From: Streptomyces sp. HmicA12
GTDB taxonomy: Bacteria > Actinomycetota > Actinomycetes > Streptomycetales > Streptomycetaceae
NCBI RefSeq assembly: GCF_000373565.1
Contig: NZ_KB891850.1
Coordinates: 1-64,000 of the forward strand
Direction of reading: 5' to 3'
Length of the DNA stretch: 64,000 nt
The position numbers and the translations under genes are program-made. Shown piece after piece: positions 7,398 through 15,855 of the stretch (within the stretch, counting starts at the first letter, position 1; each line of letters starts with the position of its first letter). A model generated the notes under the pieces. It worked only from the letters and a program-made list of their open reading frames with translations. It was not told where the DNA came from and ran no database searches.

Positions 7398-9743
7398 TCA
7401 GGCCTCGGGGGCCTCGGCCACGGCCTTCTTGCGGGTACGGCGCGGCTTGGCCTCGGCGGCCTCGACCTCGACCGGCGCCTCCGCCTTCTTGCGGGGAGCG
7501 CGGCGCGGCTTGGTCTCCGCGGCGGCCTCGACCGTCTCGGCGACGGGCTCGGCCTTCTTGCGCGTACGGGTACGGGCGGGCTTGGCCTCGACGGCTTCGG
7601 CGGTGTCGACGGCGACTTCGGCCTTCTTGCGGGTGCGCGTGCGCACCGGCTTGGCCTCGGCGACCTCGACCGTCTCCGCGACCGGCTCGGCCTTCTTGCG
7701 CGTACGAGTACGGACGGGCTTCGCCTCGACGGCCTCCGCGGTGTCGACCGCGGCCTCCGCCTTCTTGCGCGTGCGGCGCGGCTTGGTCTCGGCAGCGGCC
7801 TCGGCGACCTCGACCGTCTCGGCGACGGGCTCGGCCTTCTTGCGCGTACGGGTACGGGCGGGCTTGGCCTCGACGGCTTCGGCGGTGTCGACGGCGACTT
7901 CGGCCTTCTTGCGGGTGCGCGTGCGCACCGGCTTGGCCTCGGCGACCTCGACCGTCTCGGCGACCGGCTCGGCCTTCTTACGGGTACGGGTGCGAGCGGG
8001 CTTCGCCTCGGTCTCCACGACCGGCTCCACCACGGTCTCCGCGACCGGCGCCACCGACTCGACCGTCTCGACGACGGCCTCCGCCTTCTTGCGCGTACGA
8101 CGACGCGGCTTGGCAGGGGCCTCGGTGTCGGTCTCGGCCACGGTCACCGGGGCCACGGTCTCCACCGTCTCGACGACGGCCTCGGCCGCGGGAGCGACCG
8201 GAGCGGCCGCACCGTTGCGCGTGCGACGACGACGGCGCGGGGTGCGCGGCTCGGCGGGCGCGGAGGCGTCCTCGGAGACCGGCGTGACGGGAGCGGCCGT
8301 GGCCGTCGCCTCACCGGCGACCGGCTCGCCGTTGCGCGTGCGCCGACGGCGACGCGGCGTACGGGAGGGACGCTCACGGTCACGATCCCGGTCGCGGTCC
8401 TGCGAGGGGCGGCCACCGCGGCCACCGCGCGACGAAGCGCCGCGGCCACCGGTCTCGCCCAGGTCCTCGATCTCCTCGGCCCCGAGGCCGGCACGCGTAC
8501 GCTCCGAGCGCGGCAGCACACCCTTGGTGCCCGCCGGGATGCTCAGCTCCTCGTACAGGTGCGGGGAGGACGAGTACGTCTCGACCGGGTCGTTGAACTT
8601 CAGGTCGAGGGCCTTGTTGATCAGCTGCCAGCGCGGGATGTCGTCCCAGTCCACCAGCGTGATCGCGATGCCCTTCTTGCCCGCGCGGCCGGTGCGGCCG
8701 ATGCGGTGCAGGTAGGTCTTCTCGTCCTCGGGGGACTGGTAGTTGATGACGTGCGTGACGCCCTCGACGTCGATGCCGCGCGCGGCGACGTCGGTGCACA
8801 CCAGCACGTCGACCTTGCCGTTGCGGAACGCGCGGAGCGCCTGCTCACGCGCGCCCTGGCCCAGGTCGCCGTGGACCGCGCCGGACGCGAAACCGCGCTT
8901 CTGCAGCTGGTCGGCGATGTCGGCGGCCGTGCGCTTGGTGCGGCAGAAGATCATCGCGAGCCCGCGGCCGTCGGCCTGCAGGATGCGCGCGACCATCTCG
9001 GGCTTGTCCATGTTGTGCGCGCGGTAGACGTGCTGCTTGGTGTTCGCGACCGTCTGGCCCTCGTCGTCCGGCGCCGTGGCGCGGATGTGCGTGGGCTGCG
9101 ACATGTAGCGGCGGGCCAGGCCGATGACGGCGCCCGGCATGGTCGCCGAGAACAGCATCGTCTGACGCTTCGCCGGAAGCATGTTGATGATCCGCTCGAC
9201 GTCGGGCAGGAAGCCCAGGTCGAGCATCTCGTCGGCCTCGTCGAGGACGAGCGCCTTGACGTGCGAGAGGTTCAGCTTCTTCTGTCCCGCGAGGTCGAGA
9301 AGGCGCCCGGGCGTACCGACGATGACGTCGACGCCCTTCTTGAGGGCCTCGACCTGGGGCTCGTAGGCGCGACCGCCATATATGGCGAGGACACGCACAT
9401 TGCGCACCTTGCCGGCGGTGAGGAGGTCATTGGTCACCTGCTGGCACAGCTCGCGCGTCGGGACGACGACGAGGGCCTGCGGGGTGTCGGTCAGCTGCTC
9501 GGGCGTGGCCCGGCCGGCCTCGACGTCCGCGGGGACGGTGACGCGCTCCAGGAGCGGCAGACCGAAACCGAGGGTCTTGCCCGTACCGGTCTTGGCCTGG
9601 CCGATGACGTCCGTGCCGGAGAGGGCGACGGGGAGGGTCATCTCCTGGATGGGGAAGGGGTGGACGATACCGACGGCCTCAAGGGCCTCTGCCGTCTCGG
9701 GCAGGATTCCGAGCTGACGGAATGTCGAAGTCTGCGTAGTCAG
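7398..9743 (-). CDS. DEAD-box ATP-dependent RNA helicase with long repetitive basic tail
   Basis: A 781-residue RNA helicase. The core (about residues 1-420) has the Q motif FPIQEMT, motif I AKTGTGKT, Ib TPGR, II DEAD, III SAT and VI HRIGRTGRAGKKG. The remaining 360 residues are a charged, low-complexity tail of KPxRTRTRKKAE...VAETVE units, probably an RNA-binding extension as in cold-shock and RNP-type helicases. The first ATG/GTG/TTG in frame (9641) would cut off the Q motif. CTG at 9741-9743, with AGAGG 7 bases upstream, restores the expected (M)TTQTSTFRQLGILPE N-terminus and is chosen here. It is divergent from the ferritin-like gene across 433 bases that hold a 20-bp palindrome. Confidence 0.88.
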   Translation of the reverse strand: MTTQTSTFRQLGILPETAEALEAVGIVHPFPIQEMTLPVALSGTDVIGQAKTGTGKTLGFGLPLLERVTVPADVEAGRATPEQLTDTPQALVVVPTRELCQQVTNDLLTAGKVRNVRVLAIYGGRAYEPQVEALKKGVDVIVGTPGRLLDLAGQKKLNLSHVKALVLDEADEMLDLGFLPDVERIINMLPAKRQTMLFSATMPGAVIGLARRYMSQPTHIRATAPDDEGQTVANTKQHVYRAHNMDKPEMVARILQADGRGLAMIFCRTKRTAADIADQLQKRGFASGAVHGDLGQGAREQALRAFRNGKVDVLVCTDVAARGIDVEGVTHVINYQSPEDEKTYLHRIGRTGRAGKKGIAITLVDWDDIPRWQLINKALDLKFNDPVETYSSSPHLYEELSIPAGTKGVLPRSERTRAGLGAEEIEDLGETGGRGASSRGGRGGRPSQDRDRDRDRERPSRTPRRRRRTRNGEPVAGEATATAAPVTPVSEDASAPAEPRTPRRRRRTRNGAAAPVAPAAEAVVETVETVAPVTVAETDTEAPAKPRRRTRKKAEAVVETVESVAPVAETVVEPVVETEAKPARTRTRKKAEPVAETVEVAEAKPVRTRTRKKAEVAVDTAEAVEAKPARTRTRKKAEPVAETVEVAEAAAETKPRRTRKKAEAAVDTAEAVEAKPVRTRTRKKAEPVAETVEVAEAKPVRTRTRKKAEVAVDTAEAVEAKPARTRTRKKAEPVAETVEAAAETKPRRAPRKKAEAPVEVEAAEAKPRRTRKKAVAEAPEA
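7430..8100 (-). repeat. Tandem repeats encoding the helicase tail
   Basis: About nine units of roughly 70-90 bases encode alternating K/R-rich (RTRTRKKAE) and acidic/Val (VAETVEVAEAKP) segments. Positions 7526-7676 and 7808-7958 are identical over 151 bases at an offset of 282, so a multi-unit duplication was recent or is being homogenised. Unit number is likely to vary between strains. Confidence 0.9.
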
Positions 9744-10176
9744 GGTGTTGCCTCTTCTGTGAGGTGCGGTACGAGGCGAACGCGGGGGTCTTGACCGTGC
9801 CAGTGCCGTGCCTTTGGTACGCCGGTCTCGATCCGCAGAAGCGGGTGGACCGGATGGCGCGGGACCACTGCCGACGCTCGAGCGCTCGTGCCGCTGAGGG
9901 CCCCTCCTCGATCCGTACGTCTCGAGACGTACGACCCGGAGGGCTGTCGGGTCGGAGCCGATCGGGCCACCGACCGGGCATCCTCATTCGTGCGGCCCGT
10001 CGCATGTACGTGCAAGCGCCATTGCAGTGTCATACAAACTGGCTTGCACTCGGCGGGCTCATTACCACTGTACCCCGGAAACGCGCATGTGCGATGGCCG
10101 AATTGGTCACGTAGCCGTTGTCACACTCCTTGACCAGGGAGTTCCGTGTGGCGGCGAGCGGGCTATTGTGCGCTCC
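9744..10176. other. Divergent intergenic region, helicase / ferritin-like gene (433 bp)
   Basis: I see no convincing gene here. The stretch must hold the helicase promoter and leader on one side and the ferritin-like promoter on the other. It contains a perfect 20-bp palindrome at 9914-9933 and a 10-bp palindrome CGCTCGAGCG at 9885-9894. The half next to the ferritin-like gene is less GC-rich (10020-10080). No confident -35/-10 pair was found. Confidence 0.6.
9914..9933. promoter_or_regulatory. Perfect 20-bp palindrome, candidate operator
   Basis: CGTACGTCTCGAGACGTACG equals its own reverse complement. It lies about 170 bases upstream of the CTG start of the helicase gene and 244 bases upstream of the ferritin-like gene. 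The length and symmetry suit a dimeric regulator or a transcript hairpin. No regulator is identified. Confidence 0.5.
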
Positions 10177-10923
10177 ATGGAGACGCCTGACAACGCCAAG
10201 CCCGCCACTGCAGCGACCGACGCTCCGACCGGGATCGCCGCCCAGGACTGGGCCACCGCGTCCGCGGACGCGAACTACCGCGCCGCCGTCGTCGACCTGC
10301 TCGGCGCCCTCGCGTACGGCGAGCTGGCCGCCTTCGAGCGGCTCGCCGAGGACGCCAAGCTGGCGCCGACGCTCGCCGACAAGGCGGAGCTGGCGAAGAT
10401 GGCTTCCGCCGAGTTCCACCACTTCGAGCAGCTGCGCGACCGGCTCGCAGCGGTCGGCGCGGAGCCGACCGAGGCGATGGACCCGTTCGTCGAGGCACTC
10501 GACGGCTTCCACAAGCAGACCGCCCCGTCGGACTGGTTGGAGGGTCTGGTCAAGGCGTACGTCGGTGACTCGATCGCCTCCGACTTCTACCGGGAGGTCG
10601 CGGCCCGGCTCGACACGGACACCCGCTCGCTCGTGCTGTCCGTCCTGGACGACACCGGGCACGCCTCGTTCGCCGTCGAGAAGGTGCGGGCCGCCATCGA
10701 CGCCGACCCGCGCGTGGGCGGCCGGCTCGCGCTGTGGGCGCGACGCCTGATGGGCGAGGCCCTCTCGCAGTCGCAGCGCGTGGTCGCCGACCGTGACGCG
10801 CTCTCCACGATGCTGGTCGGGGGCGTCGCCGACGGCTTCGACCTGGCCGAGGTCGGCAAGATGTTCTCGCGGATCACCGAGGCGCACACCAAGCGGATGG
10901 CGGCCCTCGGCCTCGCCGCTTAG
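10177..10923 (+). CDS. Ferritin-like di-iron fold protein (MiaE-like)
   Basis: A 248-residue, mostly helical protein of the ferritin-like fold found in actinobacteria and distantly related to tRNA hydroxylase MiaE. Candidate iron ligands occur on four helices: ELAAFERLAED near residue 50, EFHHFEQLRDR near 80-90, DSIASDFYREVA near 130-140 and DDTGHASFAVEK near 155-166. The enzymatic role is not established for the family. The N-terminal 25 residues are a disordered Thr/Ala/Pro stretch. The ATG at 10177 was preferred over the 50-residue upstream extension, which has no family-like sequence. Confidence 0.82.
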   Translation: METPDNAKPATAATDAPTGIAAQDWATASADANYRAAVVDLLGALAYGELAAFERLAEDAKLAPTLADKAELAKMASAEFHHFEQLRDRLAAVGAEPTEAMDPFVEALDGFHKQTAPSDWLEGLVKAYVGDSIASDFYREVAARLDTDTRSLVLSVLDDTGHASFAVEKVRAAIDADPRVGGRLALWARRLMGEALSQSQRVVADRDALSTMLVGGVADGFDLAEVGKMFSRITEAHTKRMAALGLAA

Positions 10924-10940
10924 GGCTTGGCGCTCAGCGC

Positions 10941-11213
10941 CTACGCGTACGGCGTCAGCTGCCGCGCTCTGCCACGGGTGGGGCGCAGCAGCAGGGACAG
11001 CAGAGCCACCGCCATCACGACGGAGCCCCCGAGCGTGGCCAGCTCGTGGCCGGAGCCCAGTGAGGTGTGCGTGACGAACGCTCCGAACAGGGCGCCGGCG
11101 ATTCCGGTCGGCAGCACCAGCGTGCGCGACGGCAGCCGGTGCGGCAGGCGATGGCTCGCGGCCCAGGCGAGTGCCAGGCCGAGCAGTGCGGAGCCAAGGG
11201 CTTCAAGAAGCAT
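10941..11213 (-). CDS. Small integral membrane protein, 90 aa
   Basis: A 90-residue hydrophobic protein with three probable membrane helices, at residues 3-20 (LLEALGSALLGLALAWAAS), 32-50 (LVLPTGIAGALFGAFVTHT) and 57-76 (ELATLGGSVVMAVALLSLLL), followed by a basic tail. The Gly-rich middle helix recalls GlsB/YeaQ/transglycosylase-associated proteins, but the match is too weak to name. It converges on the ferritin-like gene with 17 bases between stops. Confidence 0.75.
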   Translation of the reverse strand: MLLEALGSALLGLALAWAASHRLPHRLPSRTLVLPTGIAGALFGAFVTHTSLGSGHELATLGGSVVMAVALLSLLLRPTRGRARQLTPYA

Positions 11214-11375
11214 GGTGAGGGTCCCTCCCGCGCGGCCACTAGGTGCAAATCGGTCCTAGCCGGTCTACCCCTGGCACCCGGAATGCAACCCTCCCCGTGT
11301 GCATTCGCTGTGCTCGCTCTGTGTAGCGGGCTGTGCCGGGGCTGCGCTGGAGCCGTGCAGGGCGTTGTGCAAGGA

Positions 11376-11412
11376 AGAAGGGCCTGACGGCCGGTGGCCG
11401 TCAGGCCCTTCT
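11376..11412. terminator. Perfect 17-bp hairpin downstream of the DUF3107 gene
   Basis: AGAAGGGCCTGACGGCC (11376-11392) pairs exactly with 11396-11412 across a GGT loop. It lies about 60 bases past the DUF3107 stop on the minus strand. Confidence 0.88.
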
Positions 11413-11470
11413 CGTGTGGCTCTCCGAGCTCCTTGTGGCTCTGTGCAGCCCGATTGAGCTCCGTGGAGCT

Positions 11471-11698
11471 CTACAGCGGGCCGAAGCCCACCTTCCGAAC
11501 CGCGGGCTCGCCCAGCTCCACATAGGCGAGGCGGTCGGCCGGGACCAGGACCTTGCGGCCCTTCTCGTCCGTCAGAGAGAGCAGCTGCGACTTGCCCGAC
11601 AGCGCCGCGGCCACCGCGCTCTCGACATCCTCGGTGGACTGGTCGCTCTCCAGAACGATCTCGCGGGGCGTGTGCAGCACGCCGATCTTGACCTCCAC
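11471..11698 (-). CDS. DUF3107 family protein
   Basis: A 75-residue protein matching the actinobacterial DUF3107 family (MEVKIGVLHTPREIVLESDQS... through VPADRLAYVELGEP), a small soluble beta-rich protein of unknown function. The GTG at 11698 has GGAGGG 8 bases upstream and gives the family N-terminus. The longer frame to 11755 would add 19 arginine-rich residues with no support. It lies 153 bases downstream of the TetR gene on the same strand and ends before a strong hairpin. Confidence 0.88.
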   Translation of the reverse strand: MEVKIGVLHTPREIVLESDQSTEDVESAVAAALSGKSQLLSLTDEKGRKVLVPADRLAYVELGEPAVRKVGFGPL

Positions 11699-11851
11699 GG
11701 CCTTGTCCCTCCGACGATCCCTGATGTGCGCGGACGACCGCGCCGTACCCAGCACAGATTAGCCCGGTGAGGCGAGGCTCCCGGCGCCCCGGCCGCACGC
11801 CAAGAGCGAACAGCAGGGGGGAACAAAAGTGCGGGGTGGGGGCAGTGATGC

Positions 11852-12490
11852 TCAGTGCTGGTCCGAGCCGTGCAGCGGGAACCCGGCGATGCCGCGCCAG
11901 GCGAGCGACGACAGCAGCTGCACCGCCTTGTCGCGCGGTACCGGGCTCTCGCTGGACAGCCAGTAGCGCGCGACGACCTGCGAGACGCCGCCGAGCCCCA
12001 CGGCGAGCAGCATCGACTCGTCCTTGGACAGGCCGGTGTCCTCGGCGATCACGTCCGAGATCGCCTCGGCGCACTGCAGGCTGACGCGGTCGACGCGCTC
12101 GCGCACCGCCGGCTCGTTCGTCAGGTCCGACTCGAAGACGAGGCGGAACGCACCGCCCTCGTCCTGGACGTACGCGAAATACGCGTCCATGGTCGCCTGC
12201 ACGCGCTGCTTGTTGTCCGTCGTGGACGCGAGCGCCGTACGGACGGACTGCAGCAGGGACTCGCAGTGCTGGTCGAGAAGGGCCAGGTAGAGCTCGAGCT
12301 TGCCCGGGAAGTGCTGGTAGAGGACCGGCTTGCTGACCCCGGCGCGCTCGGCGATGTCGTCCATCGCGGCCGCGTGGTACCCCTGTGCGACAAACACTTC
12401 CTGGGCCGCGCCCAGGAGTTGATTGCGTCGGGCACGGCGCGGCAGGCGCGTGCCTTTGGGGCGCGCTGCCTCGGTCTGCTCGATGGCTGT
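11852..12490 (-). CDS. TetR/AcrR-family transcriptional regulator
   Basis: A 212-residue one-component repressor-type protein. The N-terminal helix-turn-helix spans about residues 20-65, with the signature AAQEVFVAQGYHAAAMDDIAERAGVSKPVLYQHFPGK. The C-terminal ligand and dimer domain is helical (YFAYVQDEGGAFRLVFESDL, residues 103-122). The GTG at 12490 with GGGAGG 6 bases upstream is preferred over the in-frame TTG at 12505, which lies inside that ribosome-binding site. No drug pump or enzyme sits beside it, so it probably controls itself or a distant target. Confidence 0.88.
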   Translation of the reverse strand, partial: TAIEQTEAARPKGTRLPRRARRNQLLGAAQEVFVAQGYHAAAMDDIAERAGVSKPVLYQHFPGKLELYLALLDQHCESLLQSVRTALASTTDNKQRVQATMDAYFAYVQDEGGAFRLVFESDLTNEPAVRERVDRVSLQCAEAISDVIAEDTGLSKDESMLLAVGLGGVSQVVARYWLSSESPVPRDKAVQLLSSLAWRGIAGFPLHGSDQH

Positions 12491-12712
12491 CACGCCGCCT
12501 CCCAATATCGTCCGTGTGCTGCGGTGTGCGCCGCGCCGTCATCGTACTTTTGGGTAACCAGGATGTGCGCGGTGCGAGCGCAGAATTTCACGGACCGGAC
12601 GGCCGCGAAAGCTGCACGTAGCGGGCCCGAGGGCGCAAAGCGGCGCATACCGGTGTGCCTGTCCGGGCGGATGCGCCGACGGTCGACAGCCCCCGCGGGG
12701 CACCTTGCCGCG

Positions 12713-12931
12713 TCAGCGATAGTCGTCCTCGTCGAGCGCGACGACCCGGGCCTGCTCTGCCCGGTCCGCCTCGTTCGAGCTGTCCGGATCGGCCTCTTCG
12801 CCCGGCACATCGTCCTGGTCAGGGGCGAGATCGGCGGACTGCTCCGCGGCGTCGGCCTCGGGCAGCTCCACGCCGATCTCCGTGGGGCTGCTGTCCGTGA
12901 AGGTCTCGGGATCGCTCGGATCGACCGTCAT
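12713..12931 (-). CDS. Small acidic protein, 72 aa
   Basis: A short, very acidic, probably disordered protein (many Asp/Glu, ending VVALDEDDYR) with no recognised domain. Two adjacent ATGs (12934 and 12931) are possible. The second has GGGAG 6 bases upstream and is chosen. Similar acidic peptides occur next to DUF3107/TetR genes in Streptomyces as far as I remember. It is divergent from the hydrolase at 13185 across about 250 bases. Confidence 0.65.
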   Translation of the reverse strand: MTVDPSDPETFTDSSPTEIGVELPEADAAEQSADLAPDQDDVPGEEADPDSSNEADRAEQARVVALDEDDYR

Positions 12932-13184
12932 CATTGGCTCCCTTCCTCACCTGTTCGTGCGTGGGCGGGTGCCCTGTATCGAGCGTAGGAGACACCCGAT
13001 CGGGGCGCTATGCGATCTCCTGACGCGATCTTCCGTCCGGGGGCGGGGTGCGGTACGGGTGCGACGGCGGGGCCGCGGTGGGGTGGTGCCGGGGCGGTGG
13101 CGGATGAGCTTTGGGGAGAGCTGTGCGCGATCTGTGACGGCGAACACACGAACCACTGCGTGATCACCTCGTAACATATGCCGC

Positions 13185-14315
13185 ATGTCTTCGACCGATT
13201 CGCCGCGTGTGCCTCCTGCCGTCGCCGCTGTGGCGCCCAAGCCGGGAGCCGTCAAGGTCGAGGAGGGCGAGCGGCTGCGCTCGGTCGGGCTGCCCGGGAT
13301 GACGCTGTCGGTCCGGTCGAGACCGGGGGCCCGGGAGGGGCTGCCGCCCGCGCTCTACGTCCACGGCCTCGGCGGCTCCTCGCAGAACTGGTCGGCACTG
13401 ATGCCGCGACTCGAGGACGTCGTCGACGGGGAGGCCGTCGATCTGCCCGGCTTCGGGGACTCGCCGCCGCCGGACGACGGGAACTACTCGGTGACCGGGC
13501 ACGCCCGCGCCGTCATCCGCTACCTCGACGCGCAGCGCCGGGGCCCCGTGCACCTCTTCGGGAACTCGCTGGGCGGCGCCGTGGCCACGCGCGTCGCGGC
13601 CGTACGCCCCGATCTCGTCCGCACGCTGACGCTGGTGTCGCCCGCGCTGCCCGAGATCCGTGTGCAGCGCACCGCCCTGCCGACCGGGCTGCTCGCCGTG
13701 CCCGGTGTCGCCGCGCTCTTCACCCGGCTGACGAAGGAGTGGACGGCCGAGCAGCGGGTGCGGGGCGTCACGGCCCTTTGCTACGGGGATCCGGAGCGGG
13801 TCACACCGGAAGGGTTCCAGGCGGCCGTCGAGGAGATGGAGCGGCGGCTGCGGCTGCCGTACTTCTGGGACGCGATGGCCCGCTCCGCGCGCGGGGTCGT
13901 GAACGCCTACACGCTCGGCGGCCAGCACGGACTGTGGCGGCAGGCCGAGCGGGTGCTCGCACCGACCCTGCTCGTCTACGGCGGCCGCGACCAGCTCGTC
14001 TCGTACCGGATGGCGGCGCGCGCGGCGCGCACCTTCCGGGAGTCGCGCCTCCTCACGCTCCCCGACGCGGGGCATGTCGCGATGATGGAGTATCCCGATA
14101 CGGTCGCGACGGCGTTCCGGGAACTCCTCTCCGACACCGAGGCGTTGAACGGGGTGCGGGAGTCGGGGGAGTCCGGGGAGTGGAGAGAGGCCGACGGGCC
14201 GCGCGTGCTCGATGAGGCGGGCGACGCGGTGGACGGCGACGCGGGCGACACGACGGACCGCACGAGCACAAGCACAGGCACGAGCACGACGAACCGATCG
14301 AAGATGGGGAGCTGA
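13185..14315 (+). CDS. Alpha/beta hydrolase with disordered C-terminal tail
   Basis: A 376-residue alpha/beta-hydrolase. The oxyanion motif is VHGLGGSSQNW (about residues 58-68), the nucleophile elbow is GNSLGG (about 125-130), the acid lies in VYGGRDQLVS (about 265) and the histidine in DAGHVAMMEY (about 297). The last 60 residues are Thr/Ser/Asp-rich and look unstructured. No ribosome-binding site precedes the ATG, while TAACAT lies 7 bases upstream of it, so a leaderless transcript is possible. The DUF3152 gene starts 8 bases after the stop, pointing to cotranscription. Confidence 0.85.
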   Translation: MSSTDSPRVPPAVAAVAPKPGAVKVEEGERLRSVGLPGMTLSVRSRPGAREGLPPALYVHGLGGSSQNWSALMPRLEDVVDGEAVDLPGFGDSPPPDDGNYSVTGHARAVIRYLDAQRRGPVHLFGNSLGGAVATRVAAVRPDLVRTLTLVSPALPEIRVQRTALPTGLLAVPGVAALFTRLTKEWTAEQRVRGVTALCYGDPERVTPEGFQAAVEEMERRLRLPYFWDAMARSARGVVNAYTLGGQHGLWRQAERVLAPTLLVYGGRDQLVSYRMAARAARTFRESRLLTLPDAGHVAMMEYPDTVATAFRELLSDTEALNGVRESGESGEWREADGPRVLDEAGDAVDGDAGDTTDRTSTSTGTSTTNRSKMGS

Positions 14316-14323
14316 GGCGGCCA

Positions 14324-15655
14324 GTGGGACGGCACAGCCGCCGAGGACCGGCAGACAACGGCGATACGGCCGACATACCAGTAGTTCCCGTGGCCCAGGG
14401 CTCGTCGCAGGCGGGCCCCGGCAATGGACGTCGACGCAGGGAGACCGCGCCCGAGGGCGGCGCCGCGGCGCACACCCCCGCACGGCCGAGCGCTCCACGG
14501 GCCCGCGGCGGTCACCCCGAGCAGAGGGAGCGGGGTGGCGGCTGGAGCCCCTCCGACAGCGGCCGCGGGGCCGAGGACGGCTCGACGCCGCCTTCCGGGA
14601 CGCCGGTGGTGCCGCGCCCGCGGTCCCATCAGCCCCGGCAGGACTATGTCGACGCGTTCGACGCGTTCGACGCGTTCGACACGCGGGTGGATCGTGACCC
14701 GTACGCCTCCGTCACGGAGTGGGACGCCGAAGCGCCTTCTTCCGGGCCGGAGCCGGACCCCGAGGGGCCCGGTTCGGGTGTGGTGTCGGGCTCCGTCGGC
14801 CTGGACGACTGGGACGGCGGGCGCGAGAAGCGCGGCAGGGGACTCACCTACACGGGCATCGCGGCCGCGGCCGTCATCACCGTGCTCGCCGTGGTCGTCG
14901 CAGGTCAGGTCACCGACCGGGGCGGCGACTCGGCCGACGGCGGGACGTCGCGGGCGGCCGACGGTACGCGTGCCCACGACGACTCGGCGTCGCGCTCCGA
15001 CGACCGGGCCACGCCGTCGAGGACCGCGCAGGCGGCCCCGGCGACGTACGACCAGAAGATGGCCAAGAAGTATCCGCTCGCGGCGGACCTGAAGGCCTCG
15101 GGGAAGTTCGACGCGGTCGGCGGCTTCGACAAGGCGCCGGGCCGCGGGCAGAAGTTCCGCTACCGCATCGACGTGGAGAAGGGGCTCGGCCTCGACAGCA
15201 AGCTGTTCGCGCAGGCCGTGCAGAAGACCCTGAACGACAAGAGGAGCTGGGCCCACGAGGGGGCCCGCACCTTCGAGCGGATCTCCTCCGGCGAGCCGGA
15301 CTTCGTGATCACGCTGGCCAGCCCGGGGACCACCGCGTTCTGGTGCAAGAAGTCGGGGCTCGACACGACCGAGGACAACGTATCGTGCGACTCGGCCGCC
15401 ACCGACCGCGTGATGATCAACGCCTATCGGTGGGCGCAGGGATCCAAGACGTACGACGACGTGCTCCACGGCAGCGCCATCCACCCGTACCGGCAGATGC
15501 TCATCAACCACGAGGTCGGTCACCGACTCGGCTTCAACCACGTCACCTGCTCGCAGGACGGCGCGCTCGCGCCCGTCATGCAGCAGCAGACGAAGTTCCT
15601 GACCTTCGAGGGGATCACCTGCAAGCCCAACCCCTGGGTGTACCCCAACGCTTGA
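14324..15655 (+). CDS. DUF3152 protein, membrane-anchored metzincin-like
   Basis: A 443-residue protein. About 170 disordered residues, including a repeated FDAFDAF stretch, precede one membrane helix (YTGIAAAAVITVLAVVVAG, about 180-198). An extracellular DUF3152 domain of about 200 residues follows. That domain contains HEVGHRLGFNH near residue 390, the HExGHxxGxxH zinc-binding signature of metzincin peptidases, followed by QDGALAPVMQQQ, where the Met could be the Met-turn. A surface peptidase is therefore likely, though activity of DUF3152 is not established to my knowledge. It starts with GTG 8 bases downstream of the hydrolase. Confidence 0.88.
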   Translation: MGRHSRRGPADNGDTADIPVVPVAQGSSQAGPGNGRRRRETAPEGGAAAHTPARPSAPRARGGHPEQRERGGGWSPSDSGRGAEDGSTPPSGTPVVPRPRSHQPRQDYVDAFDAFDAFDTRVDRDPYASVTEWDAEAPSSGPEPDPEGPGSGVVSGSVGLDDWDGGREKRGRGLTYTGIAAAAVITVLAVVVAGQVTDRGGDSADGGTSRAADGTRAHDDSASRSDDRATPSRTAQAAPATYDQKMAKKYPLAADLKASGKFDAVGGFDKAPGRGQKFRYRIDVEKGLGLDSKLFAQAVQKTLNDKRSWAHEGARTFERISSGEPDFVITLASPGTTAFWCKKSGLDTTEDNVSCDSAATDRVMINAYRWAQGSKTYDDVLHGSAIHPYRQMLINHEVGHRLGFNHVTCSQDGALAPVMQQQTKFLTFEGITCKPNPWVYPNA

Positions 15656-15855
15656 CGCTTCGTAGCGTTGTGTAGCTGGATGATCTCTTAGCGCGACAGA
15701 ACGTCACGCGCACGCGAAAGTTACGACCGTTCACCCCTTTTGGTGGCGCGATGGACAACCGTCCGTCGCGCCACCGGCATGTCCGCATACGTTCGTCCCG
15801 CTGCGAGCCGCCGGTCCAACGGCGGCTCCCCATACGGGAGATCGGGGGTGGACGC

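Noticed and set aside
7104..9794. 896-codon plus-strand frame opposite the DEAD-box helicase, repetitive and Gly/Leu/Arg-rich
   Set aside because: Its repetitiveness only mirrors the helicase tail repeats; no ribosome-binding site, and the helicase motifs are on the other strand.
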